Source: Gamarada debralockiae (taxonomy: Eukaryota > Ascomycota > Leotiomycetes > Helotiales > Hyphodiscaceae). From it: a DNA stretch of 64,000 nucleotides. The notes beneath the pieces were generated by a model that saw only the letters and a program-made list of their open reading frames with translations, did not search any database and was not told where the DNA came from. A program made the position numbers and the translations under genes. The first letter of the stretch is position 1. Every line of letters starts with the position of its first letter. Where the stretch lies: NCBI GenBank assembly GCA_002803225.1, contig NXFV01001711.1, forward strand, positions 21,492-85,491. The letters are read 5' to 3'. Shown piece after piece: positions 46,968 to 58,967 of the stretch.

Positions 46968-49661
46968 ATGGGAAACAACAGTACGAAAGAATCGCGGGGT
47001 CCGGAGTCGCCGTCCCTTCGACGTCCTGACTCCGCAGGAGGTGGAACGAGTGGCCCAACATCTCCCACCGAGAGACATGTTTATACACGCACTGGGGGGA
47101 CGACGAGTAGCAGACCGGATCTATCTTTCCTGGGGATTCGCTCGAGCTCCAACACCAACAACCACAGTGATGTACCGGAAAGACGGGAGACAAAGCAGGA
47201 GAGAGAGGCACGGAAGTTGGAGAAGGAGAGAGTGGCTAGGGCCAAGGAAAGGGAGAGGAGTATCAGAGAGGAGCATGTCGATGGCGGGTACTTGGTCACA
47301 ATGGGGGTATACACAGGTACTGAAGACTTCAACAAAGCGATCGTAAGACAGTTGATGGTATGGTATAAGTCACAACACTTCGAGGACACGGCTGATGAGC
47401 TTTAGATTGAACGACGGATTGCACCTTTCTGGCGCGGACTCGATGATTTCAAAGAGGAGTGGACAGAGCATCAGTTGGTTGCTGCTGGGAGAGGCCTTCC
47501 CATCCCTGCTGCGGATGAGATACCTCGGGAAGAATTGACAAGACCCCTATCCCCAGATTCTGCCCACGCCTCAACCCAGAATATCCAGAACCTGATGGTA
47601 CCCATATCTGGTCGATCACAATCGGCTGCATCCGATACCTCCGCAACTATCTCCCCGTCACACCCGGCATTCTCCCTCCCTTCTCCAAGCACACCCGCGT
47701 CTCCTACACACTCGACATCCCCCTTCCGACCACGATCGAAAACACTGGCGTCGCTGACCACTTCCTCCAAAACACCCTCATCTACGGAAATGGTCCCACG
47801 AGAGATCCAACTTCCTAAAGATCCGTTCGTGAATGGACAGGCTATCGAGGTGTTTTTATACAAGGACTCTACGGAATGCCCTATCTGCTTCATGTATTAC
47901 CCTCCCTACCTCAATATGACTCGATGTTGCGATCAACCTATATGTTCAGAATGCTTTGTGCAGATCAAACGTCCTGATCCGCATCCTCCTGAGCATGAAC
48001 ACAACGATCCATCGAATCCGGCACCTCCGGCCCCCTCAGAAAACGCGGAACCAGAATCTCTAGTCTCCGAACCCGCAACCTGCCCCTATTGTCAGCAAGC
48101 TGAATTTGGTGTGACATACGAGCCCCCGCCATTCCGACGAGGCCTTGCATACACGAATCCTAATGGGATTGGTAGCTTCTCTTCAGCGATGTCATCCTCC
48201 TCCTCCCTCAATTCTACGAACAGTCCCACGCTCACGGCCCATACTCACAGGAGACGAACAACTTCGATATCTGCTAATGCATCAACAGTCATCACAACAG
48301 ATAGAATCCGACCCGACTGGGCAACGAAGCTTGCGAATGCTAGGAATCACTTGGCTCGACGATCTGCGGCTGCTACAGCGTTACATACAGCTGCGTATTT
48401 GATTGGCAATGGGTCAGCAGATACCCGGAGTTTTGGATTCAGTGGTCGTAGTCGGTTCGGCAGACATCGTGGTGAGAACAATAGCCCAGGACAAAGTGGA
48501 ACAGTGACACCTTCGCCTACTGCAATTGAGCCAAATTCTCGAGCTGTATCTGAACAAATAGCACAAATGCGAAGAGAGGCTGCAGAGAATGGAGGACAAA
48601 GACGGCGAAGCAGAATGGATGATCTGGAGGATATGATGATGATGGAAGCCATCAGATTGAGTCTAGCAGCAGAAGAGGAGAGAAAGAGAAAAGCCGACAA
48701 GGAAGCTGCCAAGGAAGCAAAGAAGAAGGCTAAAGAGGAGAAGAAAAAGGAGAAGAGAGAGCGAAAGGGCGTTTATGGGAGTGGGGCCAGCTCTGCAAGT
48801 GGAAGCGCGTTGAGTCTGTCACTGCCTGGTCTCGGGAGAAGAAGAGGTAATAGTGGCGGAAGCAATCTCGCCAGAGAGGTCATGCCCGAAGCTGCGGAAA
48901 CGCCGATGTTCAAGGGGAAAGGCGTGGATCGATCAAATGTCACAAGTGCTCCTTCAACAGGGTCGGCGCCGATTGACTTTGCGCGACCTGCAAGTTCCAC
49001 CCATAGTGGAATTCCTGGTGCGCGGCATCTCGATACGAACACTCTTTCGAACATTCAAGACCTACACCAGTCTTCGCCATCCCCGACTGCTCCCGAAAAG
49101 CCCTCCCACCTTCGACAAATGAGTACTGCTTCTAGCCCGGCTTCCTCCTTCATCGAGTCTGTACCAGGCAGTCTCCGTAATGACTTCCACGGCCATGGCT
49201 CTTCATCAAGTCTAGATACCCCGAACACTTCCGGGACAAATATCGCAGCCCACACTGGCAACACACCGGACCATGGAGACTCGAATGGCACGGAGCCTAT
49301 GTTTAACTTCCAAAGCCTCGCCGCTATGATTGGCCATGACGAAGACGACAAGGAAGACGCGGCGAAGCACATTGAACACTTGAACAGTGGTCAGAGCTCC
49401 GGAAGTCGCGAGGAAGGCTCGACGTCGCTCTTAGAAGAGAGTATTGCAACACTGAAGGTTGATGATCGATTGACAAACGGGAACGCGACTGCTCAAGATT
49501 TAGAGGCGAAGAAGCAGAGCACTCTCCTAGAACCACAACGAACCACTCCAGAAGTGATGATCACACCTGTTACTCCAGCTGCGGGTAGTCAGAACGAACA
49601 TGATGGGAAGCAGCTTGGCGCAGAATGGAGTGAGCAGGTCGCAAGAGAAATTACTCAATGA
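46968..49661 (+). CDS. SIP5-like RING-type protein, 881 aa
   Basis: Exon 1 (46968-47357) and exon 2 (47406-49661) are joined by a 48-bp intron. The N-terminus MGNNSTKES has a Gly2/Ser6 arrangement compatible with N-myristoylation. A charged helix ([20 protein letters not shown]) is followed by [19 protein letters not shown] and [11 protein letters not shown], then disordered Ser/Pro-rich sequence. Near residues 287-360 lies a divergent RING-like zinc module ([25 protein letters not shown], then CPYC). The rest is low complexity with a Lys/Glu-rich coil around residue 560. This order matches fungal relatives of yeast Sip5, which interacts with the Snf1 kinase and the Reg1/Glc7 phosphatase. A role in carbon-source signalling is inferred from that relation. 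Confidence 0.88.
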
Positions 49662-50405
49662 AAGTGATTGGTGGTTTTCTGTGGGCGATTCACAGCGGGT
49701 GATAGATTGACGATGTGATGATTTTGCACGAATGTACGAATGAGTAAGCGAAGGATTTCGCAGGTTTTTGCATGCCAGAGAGGCATTGGCGTCCATGGCT
49801 TTTGAAGGGTTTGGAGGCTGACGTTACCGGGCATGTTCATGGAGGTAGGCAGGCGCAATTCATATGTGCTATTTTGCACGGCGGTTGGCTTGATCTGCTT
49901 GATATGGAACAATAGATGGTATTCACAAGATTTGACACCCCTCATCCGTATGAAACAATCTTTTGCTACCGGTATTTTAGTAAGTTTATCAGTTATCTAG
50001 CCCCGAGTTGCTGATTGGCTTTTCTCGCTGTGCTCGAAGTGGGCGATACCTTTTCATATGTATTCCCCTGAGCTTGGGCGGCTCGGCTGTCCGACCAGGG
50101 AGACTTCGAGACAGCGCAGAGGAACACTCAACATCCAGCAATCTCCACGGGTGATCCATCGTCCAAACGACCTGTATTGTTTGCGCTCAGATGAACGAAA
50201 AGTTTTATATTACTGGTTGTAATTTTTGTTTAGTACACGGCAAGTTTACACTGTCAATTCAGTTCGAAGATAAGCGATCTAGGACTTATTTTTGTATGGC
50301 ATTGTGAATTGAGCTCCAGCCTTGTTCTCCACAAATAGGGCGGATACTTATATATGAAGATTGTGCCTGTTCTTCCATTCACTCTCACATCCCGAGCCGG
50401 AATCC
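49662..50405. other. Intergenic, no supported gene
   Basis: Terminator region of the SIP5-like gene followed by sequence with only short, unsupported ORFs. The last bases lead into the MFS remnant. Confidence 0.4.
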
Positions 50406-50742
50406 ATGATCAAGACAGCAAGTACCCTTCCTTCACATCATCGAACTGTCTCTAACTCTTCAACAGAACAATACTGAATTACAATCCTCCTCGCCATCTT
50501 CGGAGGCCCACTTCTCTTCTTCTCTCGTATTGACTCTTCCACCCAAGACCACGAGACCGACACAGATCTTTCAACAGCGATCTTCGGCTATGTAGCAGAC
50601 CGCACCTCCTCCCGCCAAATGGCCCTCATCATCGATCTTCTCGCATTAGGCATCTCTACTTCTCTGATATGCATCGGCAATTCAATAGGAATGCTCATCG
50701 CGGGACGAATCTTGCAGGGGGCTTCGGCTGCTATTGTTGGGT
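50406..50742 (+). pseudogene. Truncated MFS transporter remnant
   Basis: After ATGATCAAG and a likely small intron, a frame with ITILLAIFGGPLLFFSRID, GYVADRTSSRQMALIIDLLA and GMLIAGRILQGASAAIVG encodes the first transmembrane helices and the family GR-x3-G motif of a drug-type major facilitator. A TGA at about 50475 breaks the first helix. A donor-like GTACTAAC follows at 50742, but beyond it no further transporter sequence is found. Only the N-terminal quarter remains, so this is a fragment. Confidence 0.65.
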
Positions 50743-50934
50743 ACTAACCTCCTTTCCCTTGATAACAAACCAAGAGCAATCAGCTGACCGAGAAATACAG
50801 GGTATGTGTCTCTATTTCTCGGAGCATTATCCCCTGCTCAGGATATCTCGCGAGGTTGTAGCTCTCTAGACTTGTCTTAAGTGTAGACAACTCATGAGAC
50901 ATTGTCACAACTCCAAATTCTACCTTGTTAGGTA

Positions 50935-51242
50935 ATACTGACTCCGAGATTTTGCAGTCAACGTTTAGATCACGATTTCGAGTCGTTGAAGAAAGAGCAT
51001 TTGAGGGTTTTACATAGTGGGGAGAGTGAGAGAAGGAAGGAATTGGAGGGTATTAGGAAGACGCTGGAGAGGATTGACGAGAGTGAACGGAGTAAGGGGG
51101 AGGGATGGTGGAGAAGGAGGGCGGGATGGGTTTAGATGGGGAGTGAAGATGGGGAGTGAAGATGGGGGAAGAGCGGGGAAAGCCGCGGGGGGGGGAAATG
51201 ACCTTGTGCTTTGGAGGAACAAGTCCAAACTGAAGGGCTAGT
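50935..51242 (+). other. Orphan coiled-coil exon-like stretch and G-rich tandem sequence
   Basis: After an AG at about 50958, one frame reads DHDFESLKKEHLRVL and RRKELEGIRKTLERIDESER and ends with GWWRRRAGWV and TAG at about 51136. It looks like the last exon of a small coiled-coil protein, but no upstream exon was found. It is followed by purine-rich DNA with two copies of ATGGGGAGTGAAG (about 51136-51162) and a run of nine G at about 51187. Confidence 0.3.
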
Positions 51243-51244
51243 GT

Positions 51245-52450
51245 CTAACAGACCGCATCCCTATCCTTTTGAGGATAGTCGTCTAGTGATGAGTAATACG
51301 CATATGGATATTTGGGATCGTCGGTGACAAGCAAATATTCATTGTAGACTTCGTATATCCTCGACGCTTCATCCTTCCACCGCGCTGCCTTTTCAAGCAG
51401 ATCCAGATTGTTTGCGAACGTTCCATACAATTCAGACATTCATAATATACTGCTGTTTCGATATTTGCCTGAGCATTTCCATATGCGATTCCACGACCCC
51501 AGTCTCCAATGCCATGCTCAATCAGACCTCCTTTCCGCTCTTTGAGCTTCATGTATTGAATGTATCTCTCTCCAGCTCGGTACATCTTTAGGATGGTATG
51601 CGTGGAGCGATAGTAATGCCGCAGAATGTCGGGAATGAAAATAAGTGCACAACCCTAGGTAATGGTGTCATGAAGAGGCCCACACATGTAGCGGATCTCT
51701 GGAGCCATGGTTCGGAACTAGACCGTTGGGTTCCTGTGCATCAAAAATATTGCCCAAGATCTTCGTATACAGCGATTCCATGTCAACCCTGTATTGTGTT
51801 GACGGGGCCAGAAGGCGTGTTACTTCGAGCCATCCGAATTTCTCGACCTGAGGACAGTCTGTATGGTAGCTGAATAGATTGCTAGCGAAAGTCATTTCAG
51901 GGCGTTGAGGAGTCTATTAACATCTTCGTTGTCCGTAATCATCTCACCAAACCGTCTTGATGCCGATGAAACGTGCTGCCCAATAGCTGTGTGGATGACT
52001 GGCGGCCTTGACCTGCGGCAAGAGACGCCCCTTCAACTTGAATGTACCTTCGCACTGGTAAAACTGAAGTCCGGTTCCCAGACTTCGGGAGCTTCAGTTC
52101 CGGCAAGGAATAAATGTTGAATAGGCTCCAGTCTCGAATTATTTGAATAGATGGTCAGGCATTTTCACGGTCCCATCGTCATATACTGTTCCGGCATACC
52201 GGACTGTGAGTTCCAAGCCAGCTGGCCCCTCAACTGAAAGCTGCACCATGATTGAAGAATTCTGGCCAAGATCAAGACAGACGACGCCGGGTCGAGGCGA
52301 TGTGGCCTTGATAGACTTGAAAGTCACATAGCGGATAACAGGAGGTTGACTTTGATATCGAAGGAATCCTCGAGGCCCATGAGTCCTTTGCCCGGTTTCC
52401 ACGAGCTCTCATCGAATCCCGGAGCATCCTAGCCAGCCAAGGTTGCGAAA
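51245..52450 (-). pseudogene. Broken GH78 alpha-L-rhamnosidase-like gene
   Basis: Minus-strand pieces in several frames follow the order of fungal GH78 enzymes: GFDESSWKPGKGLMG, RYVTFKSIKATSPRPGVVCL with DLGQNSSIMVQLSVEGPAGL, a middle piece with KAASHPHSYWAARFIGI, SYHTDCPQVEKFGWLEVTRL, LYTKILGNIFDAQEPNGLVP, RAGERYIQYMKLKERKGGLI with IGDWGRGIAYGNAQANIE, and ELYGTFANNLDLLEKAARWK. The TDCPQ-E-x-GW region belongs to the active site. Frame changes near 52345, in 51900-52140 and near 51440, with several stops, and a missing C-terminal half show it is dead. It once acted on plant-type rhamnosides. Confidence 0.7.
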
Positions 52451-52924
52451 AGTACTTTTCGATTCGTTGCTCATGCGTTGGAGGATCCTCTGGCAGCTGA
52501 GATTGCTACTGGAAAAGCTGCTGTCATGGAGCACCACGAAGTAGAGCATGTTTGAGGAGGAAGAGGTACTGAATAAAGGTTGTCGAAAGGGGTCAGGGGC
52601 TGCATGTGAGGCGAAAGGATAATTTTGATCAGTGAAACTAATTGGACAATTGAAATCTAACTTCTAAGTTTTGATGTGGATTCCTATGCTTATTGAGTCA
52701 AAATTTATACCTACATGCTAATTCAAATGCCATGATAGAAGTTCACCCGAAGCCTACACCCTATTGGGCGTCTTCACCGAGGCGAGGAGCCGACACTAAA
52801 AATCGCTCGGATCATGGATCTCAAAAAATCTCCTGATGTACCTCAAAGCTTCCAATGTAAATACCCACGAGGCCACTCATTGCCCCATTGCCCCTCTGCG
52901 TGCACACATCTGATCACAGCAACA
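52451..52924. other. Intergenic and leader of the COX14-like gene
   Basis: AT-rich spacer followed by the 5' leader of the next gene. An in-frame ATG at 52814 exists, but 52925 gives the expected N-terminus. Confidence 0.4.
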
Positions 52925-53844
52925 ATGCCTCGATCAGCAACAGATGCAACAAGGTTCACATCGACAACACCTCACGCATCTGCCAAACTTCCCCCAAAGG
53001 CTCCTGCAAATGTACCACCACGCCGGACACCAGGCCCGCCAGGCGAGACACCACAAGAGAAAGTTAGACGGTTGAGAGCTGCGGCGGACAGAGCAAGAGA
53101 TGCACAGGTATCGAATTTTGATAAGGTGATTTTGAGGGGTAGGGTTTGGGCGGATAGGGCGCATCGGTTTACGGCGCTGAGTTTGATTGGGATTACTGGT
53201 ATCCTCATCCCAGGCCTGAACATTCCAATTGGGTGTTTTGGAGTCAATTTGAAGATGAAAGCTAATTGGGATGCATAGTAATATGTGGAGGCGTCACGGT
53301 CTATGCCCTGGGAGACATGATGATTTACAATCGCCGCAAACGAGCCCAATTCTACGAAGAGCAAAAGGGCCTACACGCAGCCGCTATCCACAACGCCAGA
53401 ATGGCTATTGAACAAGGAAGTGCGAGCGAGGAAGATATTGAGTTTATAAAGAGGGAGGATGAGGAGACGGCACGGATTGAGAAGATCAAGGAGAAGGCTG
53501 CGAAGAAGGGAATCTTTAAGACGGGACGAGATTGGTTATTTTCTGGGCTGAAGAAGGAAGAAGAGGGCGAGGATGTGGGGACTAGTGAGAGGAGAATGGG
53601 ATATGAGTCCTTAAGCGAGGAGGATGATGGCTTGGGAGAGCGCGAGAGTGATATTATCCGGGCGATTGAGGATAAGAAGGAGAGCGTTAAGAACAAAGTC
53701 AAAAATGCCTTTGCGGAGGAGAAGGAGAGACAGAGATCTGGTGGGTCATTGGATCGAATAGGGACACCTGCGGCTGAAAATACTGGATCTGAGGACGAAC
53801 GACCGAAGTCGGGAGGCTGGACGTCATTTATGACAAGACGATGA
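52925..53844 (+). CDS. COX14-like cytochrome oxidase assembly protein, 279 aa
   Basis: Exon 1 (52925-53198) and exon 2 (53279-53844) are joined by an 80-bp intron inside the membrane segment. The N-terminus is basic and Thr/Ser/Ala/Pro-rich (MPRSATDATRFTSTTPHASA), compatible with mitochondrial targeting. SNFDKVILRGRVWADRAHRF is followed by one hydrophobic segment (TALSLIGITVICGGVTVYAL), and then a long charged C-terminal coil (RRKRAQFYEEQKGLHAAAIH). The core matches the Cox14 type of small inner-membrane protein that couples Cox1 synthesis to complex IV assembly. Fungal members with such a long tail are known to me, but the function of the tail is not. Confidence 0.8.
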
Positions 53845-54038
53845 GATATGTAGGGTTTGGATCGAGATTGTATTATATGGAAGAGGTGTCCTGCATTGGC
53901 ATGGCGTCTGATGTTTTATAATATCTCCTGTACAAAACGAGGTTAGATGAGCCCCGAATCGACACTCAACCGTCAAACACTTTCCAAACTTGGTATAGAA
54001 TTTCGAGGTAGATGCCGGTAGGAGATTGATTGTCCGAA
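53845..54038. other. Convergent 3' spacer
   Basis: Short spacer between two convergent genes, presumed polyadenylation region. Nothing else seen. Confidence 0.4.
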
Positions 54039-54722
54039 TTATTCCTTCTTCATATCATCAAATCTCACCTCCTTCGACGTACTATCTCTCCTATCCGTCT
54101 CCTTCAACGCACTATTGCTCACGCTCTTCTTCAACACCCCATCTCTAACCTCTCTCTTCAACCCCTCCTCCCTCGCCACACTCTCCGTCACCCTCGGACT
54201 CCCAAACCTCAACCACCCCGCAAAACCCCTCTCACCCTTCTGTTTCCCATCCCAAATCATCCTAAGCTGTTCCTCTCTCCACGCCTTCATCTGTGCCTCC
54301 ATCTCCGCCTCCCTCTTCTTAAACTCTATCATCCGCATATCCATCTCAATCTTGCCTTTCGCAAACTCCTCTAATTTGGCCTCCATTCTCTTCTCCCTTT
54401 CCTTCGATTCATTGTTGCGCTCTTCCATCTCGCGCTTCATATGTCGGATGTCTTCTATGTCGAATTGCATGTAGGCTTTTGTGCTAGCTTCGAAGGCTTT
54501 AATGAGTTTGGCGCTGGGAGCAATGGCTTTGTTTGGAATGGCATCTTCAATTACGTTCAAAGGAGCTGTAATGTCTATTGGGTCCTGGGTCTGACCTTGA
54601 TCTTGAGCTTTGATTTTTTGTTGCTGTGAGATGAAGTAGTAGATGTAGGCTATTACTAGGAGGCAAAGCAACAGGCCAAGAGGCTGATTTGGCCCGGTTG
54701 AACAGTCGTGGGTTGAGCACAT
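54039..54722 (-). CDS. Membrane-anchored coiled-coil protein, 227 aa
   Basis: A single exon. One hydrophobic segment near the N-terminus (LGLLLCLLVIAYIYYFIS, about residues 15-32) precedes a Gln-rich linker and a long heptad-like coiled coil (KREMEERNNESKEREKRMEA and EFKKREAEMEAQMKAWREEQ). A basic/Ser-rich C-terminus follows. This is a tail-out single-pass membrane protein, with no enzyme motif. I do not recognise the family, and function is unknown. Confidence 0.65.
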   Translation of the reverse strand: MCSTHDCSTGPNQPLGLLLCLLVIAYIYYFISQQQKIKAQDQGQTQDPIDITAPLNVIEDAIPNKAIAPSAKLIKAFEASTKAYMQFDIEDIRHMKREMEERNNESKEREKRMEAKLEEFAKGKIEMDMRMIEFKKREAEMEAQMKAWREEQLRMIWDGKQKGERGFAGWLRFGSPRVTESVAREEGLKREVRDGVLKKSVSNSALKETDRRDSTSKEVRFDDMKKE

Positions 54723-55231
54723 TTATGGCCGTCAATTCTGATAACGTTGTACAAAGTAAATTTTGAGCGGAGAGTGAGGGTTAGAAAATGATGTAGAGGA
54801 GTTATAAGGCTGAGGCTGAGGAGGCTTGGGCGAGGCTGCATGAGATAATGAGGTATTTAACACCATCATCTGATGTATAAGCACGGCTCAACTTTCCAGG
54901 CAACACTTTAAACTCTGCTAAAAACTCTTTGTTACAGTAAAGTTCGAAATCGGCTTCAGTTCCCAACACTGAATGATTTTATTTTAGACCCACATTTTAA
55001 GATAGGGAAAGCTAGCTCAATTTTGACCCCTGTATTCGCTTACTTCGTTGTTAGACTCATGTTGGCTATACTAGCTCCTCGAATTGTGTACAGTGTTTTG
55101 TCCTGGCTACCTGAGGTGGTCCATGCACGCAAGTCCCACCATCGCCTCGTTGACCTTCGCAATTTTGCAAACGCTTTGGTTCTTTTCGATGACATCCGCA
55201 ATCAACAAGTGCAGTTGCTACGGCCCACAGC
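54723..55231. other. Intergenic between divergent genes
   Basis: About 500 bp holding the promoters of the coiled-coil gene (left) and the CorA-like gene (right). Short ORFs only. Confidence 0.45.
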
Positions 55232-56989
55232 ATGATGTCCACAAAACGAAACTACAAAGGGCCTCATGACCTGTACAGCCTCCAAATCGCTGAAGAATGG
55301 GCGCCAAATGCATTTTTACCTCGACCTACCCCATTGGACAAGACGGTCTTTCCATCCAAATCGCAGCCTTATGTTGATCTAGTTGAACAGCTCTCTGTCG
55401 GTGGCCACGCAGAATTGCGGTATCTTCGAAATGAACTACGCCGTGCACACGGAACATCTCATGCGGAGAGGAGCAGAGCTTCTGTTCTGGAACTATCAAC
55501 TGCACAGCCTGTCCATAAGCCCTTCTACAGCTCAATTGATCTTGAAAAGTATCTCAGGGGCTCCGTTCAGAAGCCCCAAAATCGGTTATACATCCTGGAA
55601 GACATCTCGACGAACTACGTTGAGGCATTTGGTTCACATTTCTCCATAGAGCCATCGTTTTGGGCACGTCACCTGAGAACCACGAATTGGGAGACCAGCA
55701 CCACCGCGGGGAAGGTCACATCCTTACCATCAATGAGCAAGGGAGGACATTCCTGGAGTCTGATGTATATCGAAGCTACCTACCTCGAAGGCCCGAGCCT
55801 TGGAAAGTTCCACTGCCCCACTGCGCTATTTGCAGATACCAATCTTTATAGGCAGGTCAATATGATCCAACCTGGTCACTTTTACGATGGTGTTGCTACA
55901 GTCTACCGGCGGGCGTCTTTCTGGTCCCGGACGAATTCTGACGGAAGCTGGGACGGTAAGTCCCCTTTAATAATAGACTGAAGGGGGGGTTTTTTTTATA
56001 ACACAAGATTGTCCTATGGAATCCTTTCTGACGAATGCCAGCCTTGATACTGGTTGATCCTCCGATTGGAACCACCATCTATGTCCATAACGTAAAGGGC
56101 TCATCACCAATTCCGTTGTCCATAACTACGCAGACGCCGTATCAAGGCGGATATACTGACTTTAATGCCGTGAATCACAAAAGCACGACCAGCTATAAAA
56201 GCCCCCCACGAACTTCACTATACGATGATCTCATCTATTATCACTTGCAAGACCAGGTCATGCCTGGAGCTAGCCCAAGCAAAGTAGGAGAGGCACCGTT
56301 CCTGTTGAAGCGAATTGTAGCTGGTCACTGGATGACTGCTATAGCATACATCGAGACCTCGGTCTCTATTCTTGAATTCGCAGTTGAACAAGCTCGCGAA
56401 AATAACGCCGATGATGGTGCAAACTCTACGAGCAAATCTCCTTCCTATCGAGGTTTAAAATGGCTGGAAGAGCAGCTCTTCCATATCTACGGCTGGAAAC
56501 GCAGGGTTTCTCGTTTCTTCGACTGGTCGGCCTGCAATCTTTCGGAGTTGGGTATCTCAGAGCCAGATTATATAGATCTAGGTCGGTCATCCAATATCAT
56601 TCATTTTCGTTGTAGCGATTCCCGTTATATCGACTCTTCTGTTGACCTCTCTACCAGAATCAGAAAAAAAGGACTGGATCTTTATCAAAACCCGACTCGA
56701 TCTATACGAAAAACGCAGTCGGGACGTGGTTGCATCAGCGCTTGGGCTTTTATCACTAGTCGAAAGCCACAAATCCGTTGAGGAAGCCGAGTCAGCTCGA
56801 ATCATTACCATCCTTGGCACATTCTATTTACCCCTTTCTCTGACGGCAGGCGTCTTGAGTATGGGAGGTGACTTCATCCCCGGCAAGGGGCAATTCTGGA
56901 TTTTTCCTGTTGTAGCGGCCCCGTTGACACTGCTAAGTTTTTTCTTGGTGATGTGGGTGCCAAAGCTTATCCAAGATCTCAGAAGATGA
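55232..56989 (+). CDS. CorA-like membrane protein, 531 aa
   Basis: Three exons (55232-55955, 56042-56581 and 56658-56989) join in frame; the second intron (76 bp) restores YIDLESEKKDWIFIKTRL. The long soluble N-terminal part has LYILEDISTNYVEAFGSHF and WARHLRTTNWET, typical of the fungal CorA-like group. A helical stalk leads to two C-terminal transmembrane helices (TILGTFYLPLSLTAGVLSMG and FWIFPVVAAPLTLLSFFLVM). The loop has GGDFIPG where true CorA has GMN, so Mg2+ transport is doubtful even though the fold is the same. Such proteins are frequent in filamentous fungi and mostly uncharacterised. No break seen. Confidence 0.85.
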
Positions 56990-58317
56990 TTTGCTGCCCC
57001 ATCGGTCCCTAAAGGGGGGAAGACATTGTCGGTGTTGCAAGGGCAGCTACTTTTTGAAGTCTGGAACGTTTGTGAGATTTTATTTTATCCCTAATCGTAC
57101 TCAACGCATCAAATATACACATTCTTAAGGCCAAATTGCCTCCTTTCCCAATCCCATTCTTGTCCGACTGTACGAAATATTCTAATATCGCCAGCCACCG
57201 ATTCGGAAAAGTTTCATATTGCCAGGTGGTGTTTTAGCCCAGCGTGGCCAAAAATGGCTGACATAAGGTTAGTTCAATCTTCGTTCTACATTCGGTTAGT
57301 AAGCATAGCCGCTTTTACTCAGGCGCTAATCACCCTCGGCTCAGTCGACTCGCCTGAGTAACCTGAGCACCCTGAGCAGCTCACCTGAGCCGGCCTGAGC
57401 ATCCTGAGCATCCTGAGCAAGATTTACTACATCGTCACGTGTTTGATTTCTCGCTTTTTAACGAATCACACTTTGATCTGACCTCTGTTCCTCTCACATT
57501 ACTTTTGTTAAGTTTTGACGACGATGCTCAAAGAGCCTAAACAAGTTCCTAAGGATGAAAGAAAGCTCGTGGGCGTGCCTACGCTTCCCCTGAGAAGTTG
57601 CGGTCGCTCCTGTGTGAGGTTGGGTGTTTTTGAGGTGTGGGGTGGCGGGGCCAGAGGTTGGAAGGGTACTAGGGGTTGGATTGCGATAAGGTCGTCGGGG
57701 TGGTCTTGTGAAGCGTAGAAAGGAGGAGAAGCTTGGAGTCTGCCACGACGCATGACTTTATTCGCCTTGCAATGCATCTTAGTCAACACATCCGTCGAGG
57801 CACCTCGCGGGACTTTTGCCATCGAAGTAAAGGACAAAAATAGTCTTGCAGGACGCCAGCTGCTCTTATCCAGTCACGATATTCAGACTTCAAATGGTCG
57901 GGCAAGCGGCGCGTAATCCGGATCGCCCAGAGCCAATTGACGTATGGTAAGTCAGGCGGCTCTTTCAAACAAGCTGAGAGGGGCTTTGAAACTGTTTCAC
58001 GACAAACACTCGGCTACACGATGAACATATCAATCTCTAAATTGATCTATGCACCAGCTCTCTAACTCAGCCCCTCCTAAACATCAAGGCTATGACTGGA
58101 GGAGTGTTGGGAAGAATGACTGCCTCCTGATTTATCGCCAATCTGGCGGTGTTGCTTCATTCGCTTTGCTTCATCCGCTATGTTTCGTCATTGGGGTCAT
58201 GTGCTGAGGCGTAACATGCGCGGCTCGATAAGTAATACATATAAATATGTACGCGTTCCGTGAGCTCAGTGAGAGCTCAGTGAGACTCCTAAACCCACCG
58301 CTAGAGTAACTTATTTT
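56990..58317. other. Intergenic with short tandem repeats
   Basis: No supported gene. Contains the CCTGAGCA tandem array at 57352-57420 and a duplicated GAGCTCAGTGA at about 58262-58283. Confidence 0.5.
57352..57420. repeat. Tandem CCTGAGCA-type microsatellite
   Basis: Seven imperfect direct copies of (C)CTGAGCA lie in 69 bp, the last three being CCTGAGCAT, CCTGAGCAT and CCTGAGCAA. Inverted copies (ACTCAGGCG, GGCTCAG) lie just upstream at 57318 and 57339. Not coding. Confidence 0.7.
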
Positions 58318-58967
58318 TCAAAAATTCACAATACTTGGAAACGCACCGGCCGTAGAATTCATTTCAGCACTTACAATGGCCGAAGAGATCTCGAGAGGAT
58401 CGTTCGCAAGGCGGCCGTAGCATTGACATTCACATGTCGCCTTCGTTGACCCAAGAATCCAACCTGTTTGGATGTTCCCCCCATACGATTCGGTATTGGG
58501 TTGGCGTCGAGCAAGCGGCTGGGTGCGTATCCCACGCAGTCGAAAACGGTGCTCGTAGGGGATCTCGGGTTGCATGGCTGGCAGAGCCTGGGTGGCTTCC
58601 TTGTCTTCAGTGTCGTCCACGTCGACGACCTCGGCCAAGTCCTGCTGATGACCCTCACCCACAGCCGGCTGCCCGAGCCCTTCATTCTGTGCTGCAAGCT
58701 CCTGCTGCTGCTGCATCGCCACGCCTTCCCCTTCCACCACCACCTCACTCTCCGGCTGCTCCCACTCCCCAAGGCCCTGAGCTAGGGCGCCATGTCGACA
58801 AACATCTTCCAGCTCTTCTGGTCTGCCAGCGGTGGTTTCGCTGCGTTCTCGATTTTGGATAGTCCTGTGGTGCCTCGACCGAGTGAGGACTTGGGGAGGT
58901 TAGTTGCGCCGGCGAATGGTGACTTTACTTGCTCCTCTACCAAAGCCAACCCTAGTTCTTTCTCCAA
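58318..58967 (-). other. Overlapping minus-strand ORFs, unrecognised
   Basis: One frame (58782-58967) reads MEKELGLALVEEQVKSPFAG and LSKIENAAKPPLADQKSWKM. Another (58318 to about 58880) reads ALAQGLGEWEQPESEVVVEG and later Gln/Glu-rich sequence with DLAEVVDVDDTEDKEA. No family, no splice link between them and no strong start were found. It may be a remnant of a mobile element or gene; I cannot decide. Confidence 0.25.

Noticed and set aside
57352..57420. CRISPR-like array
   Set aside because: Units are 8-9 bp without spacers of constant length, in a fungal genome; it is a simple tandem repeat.
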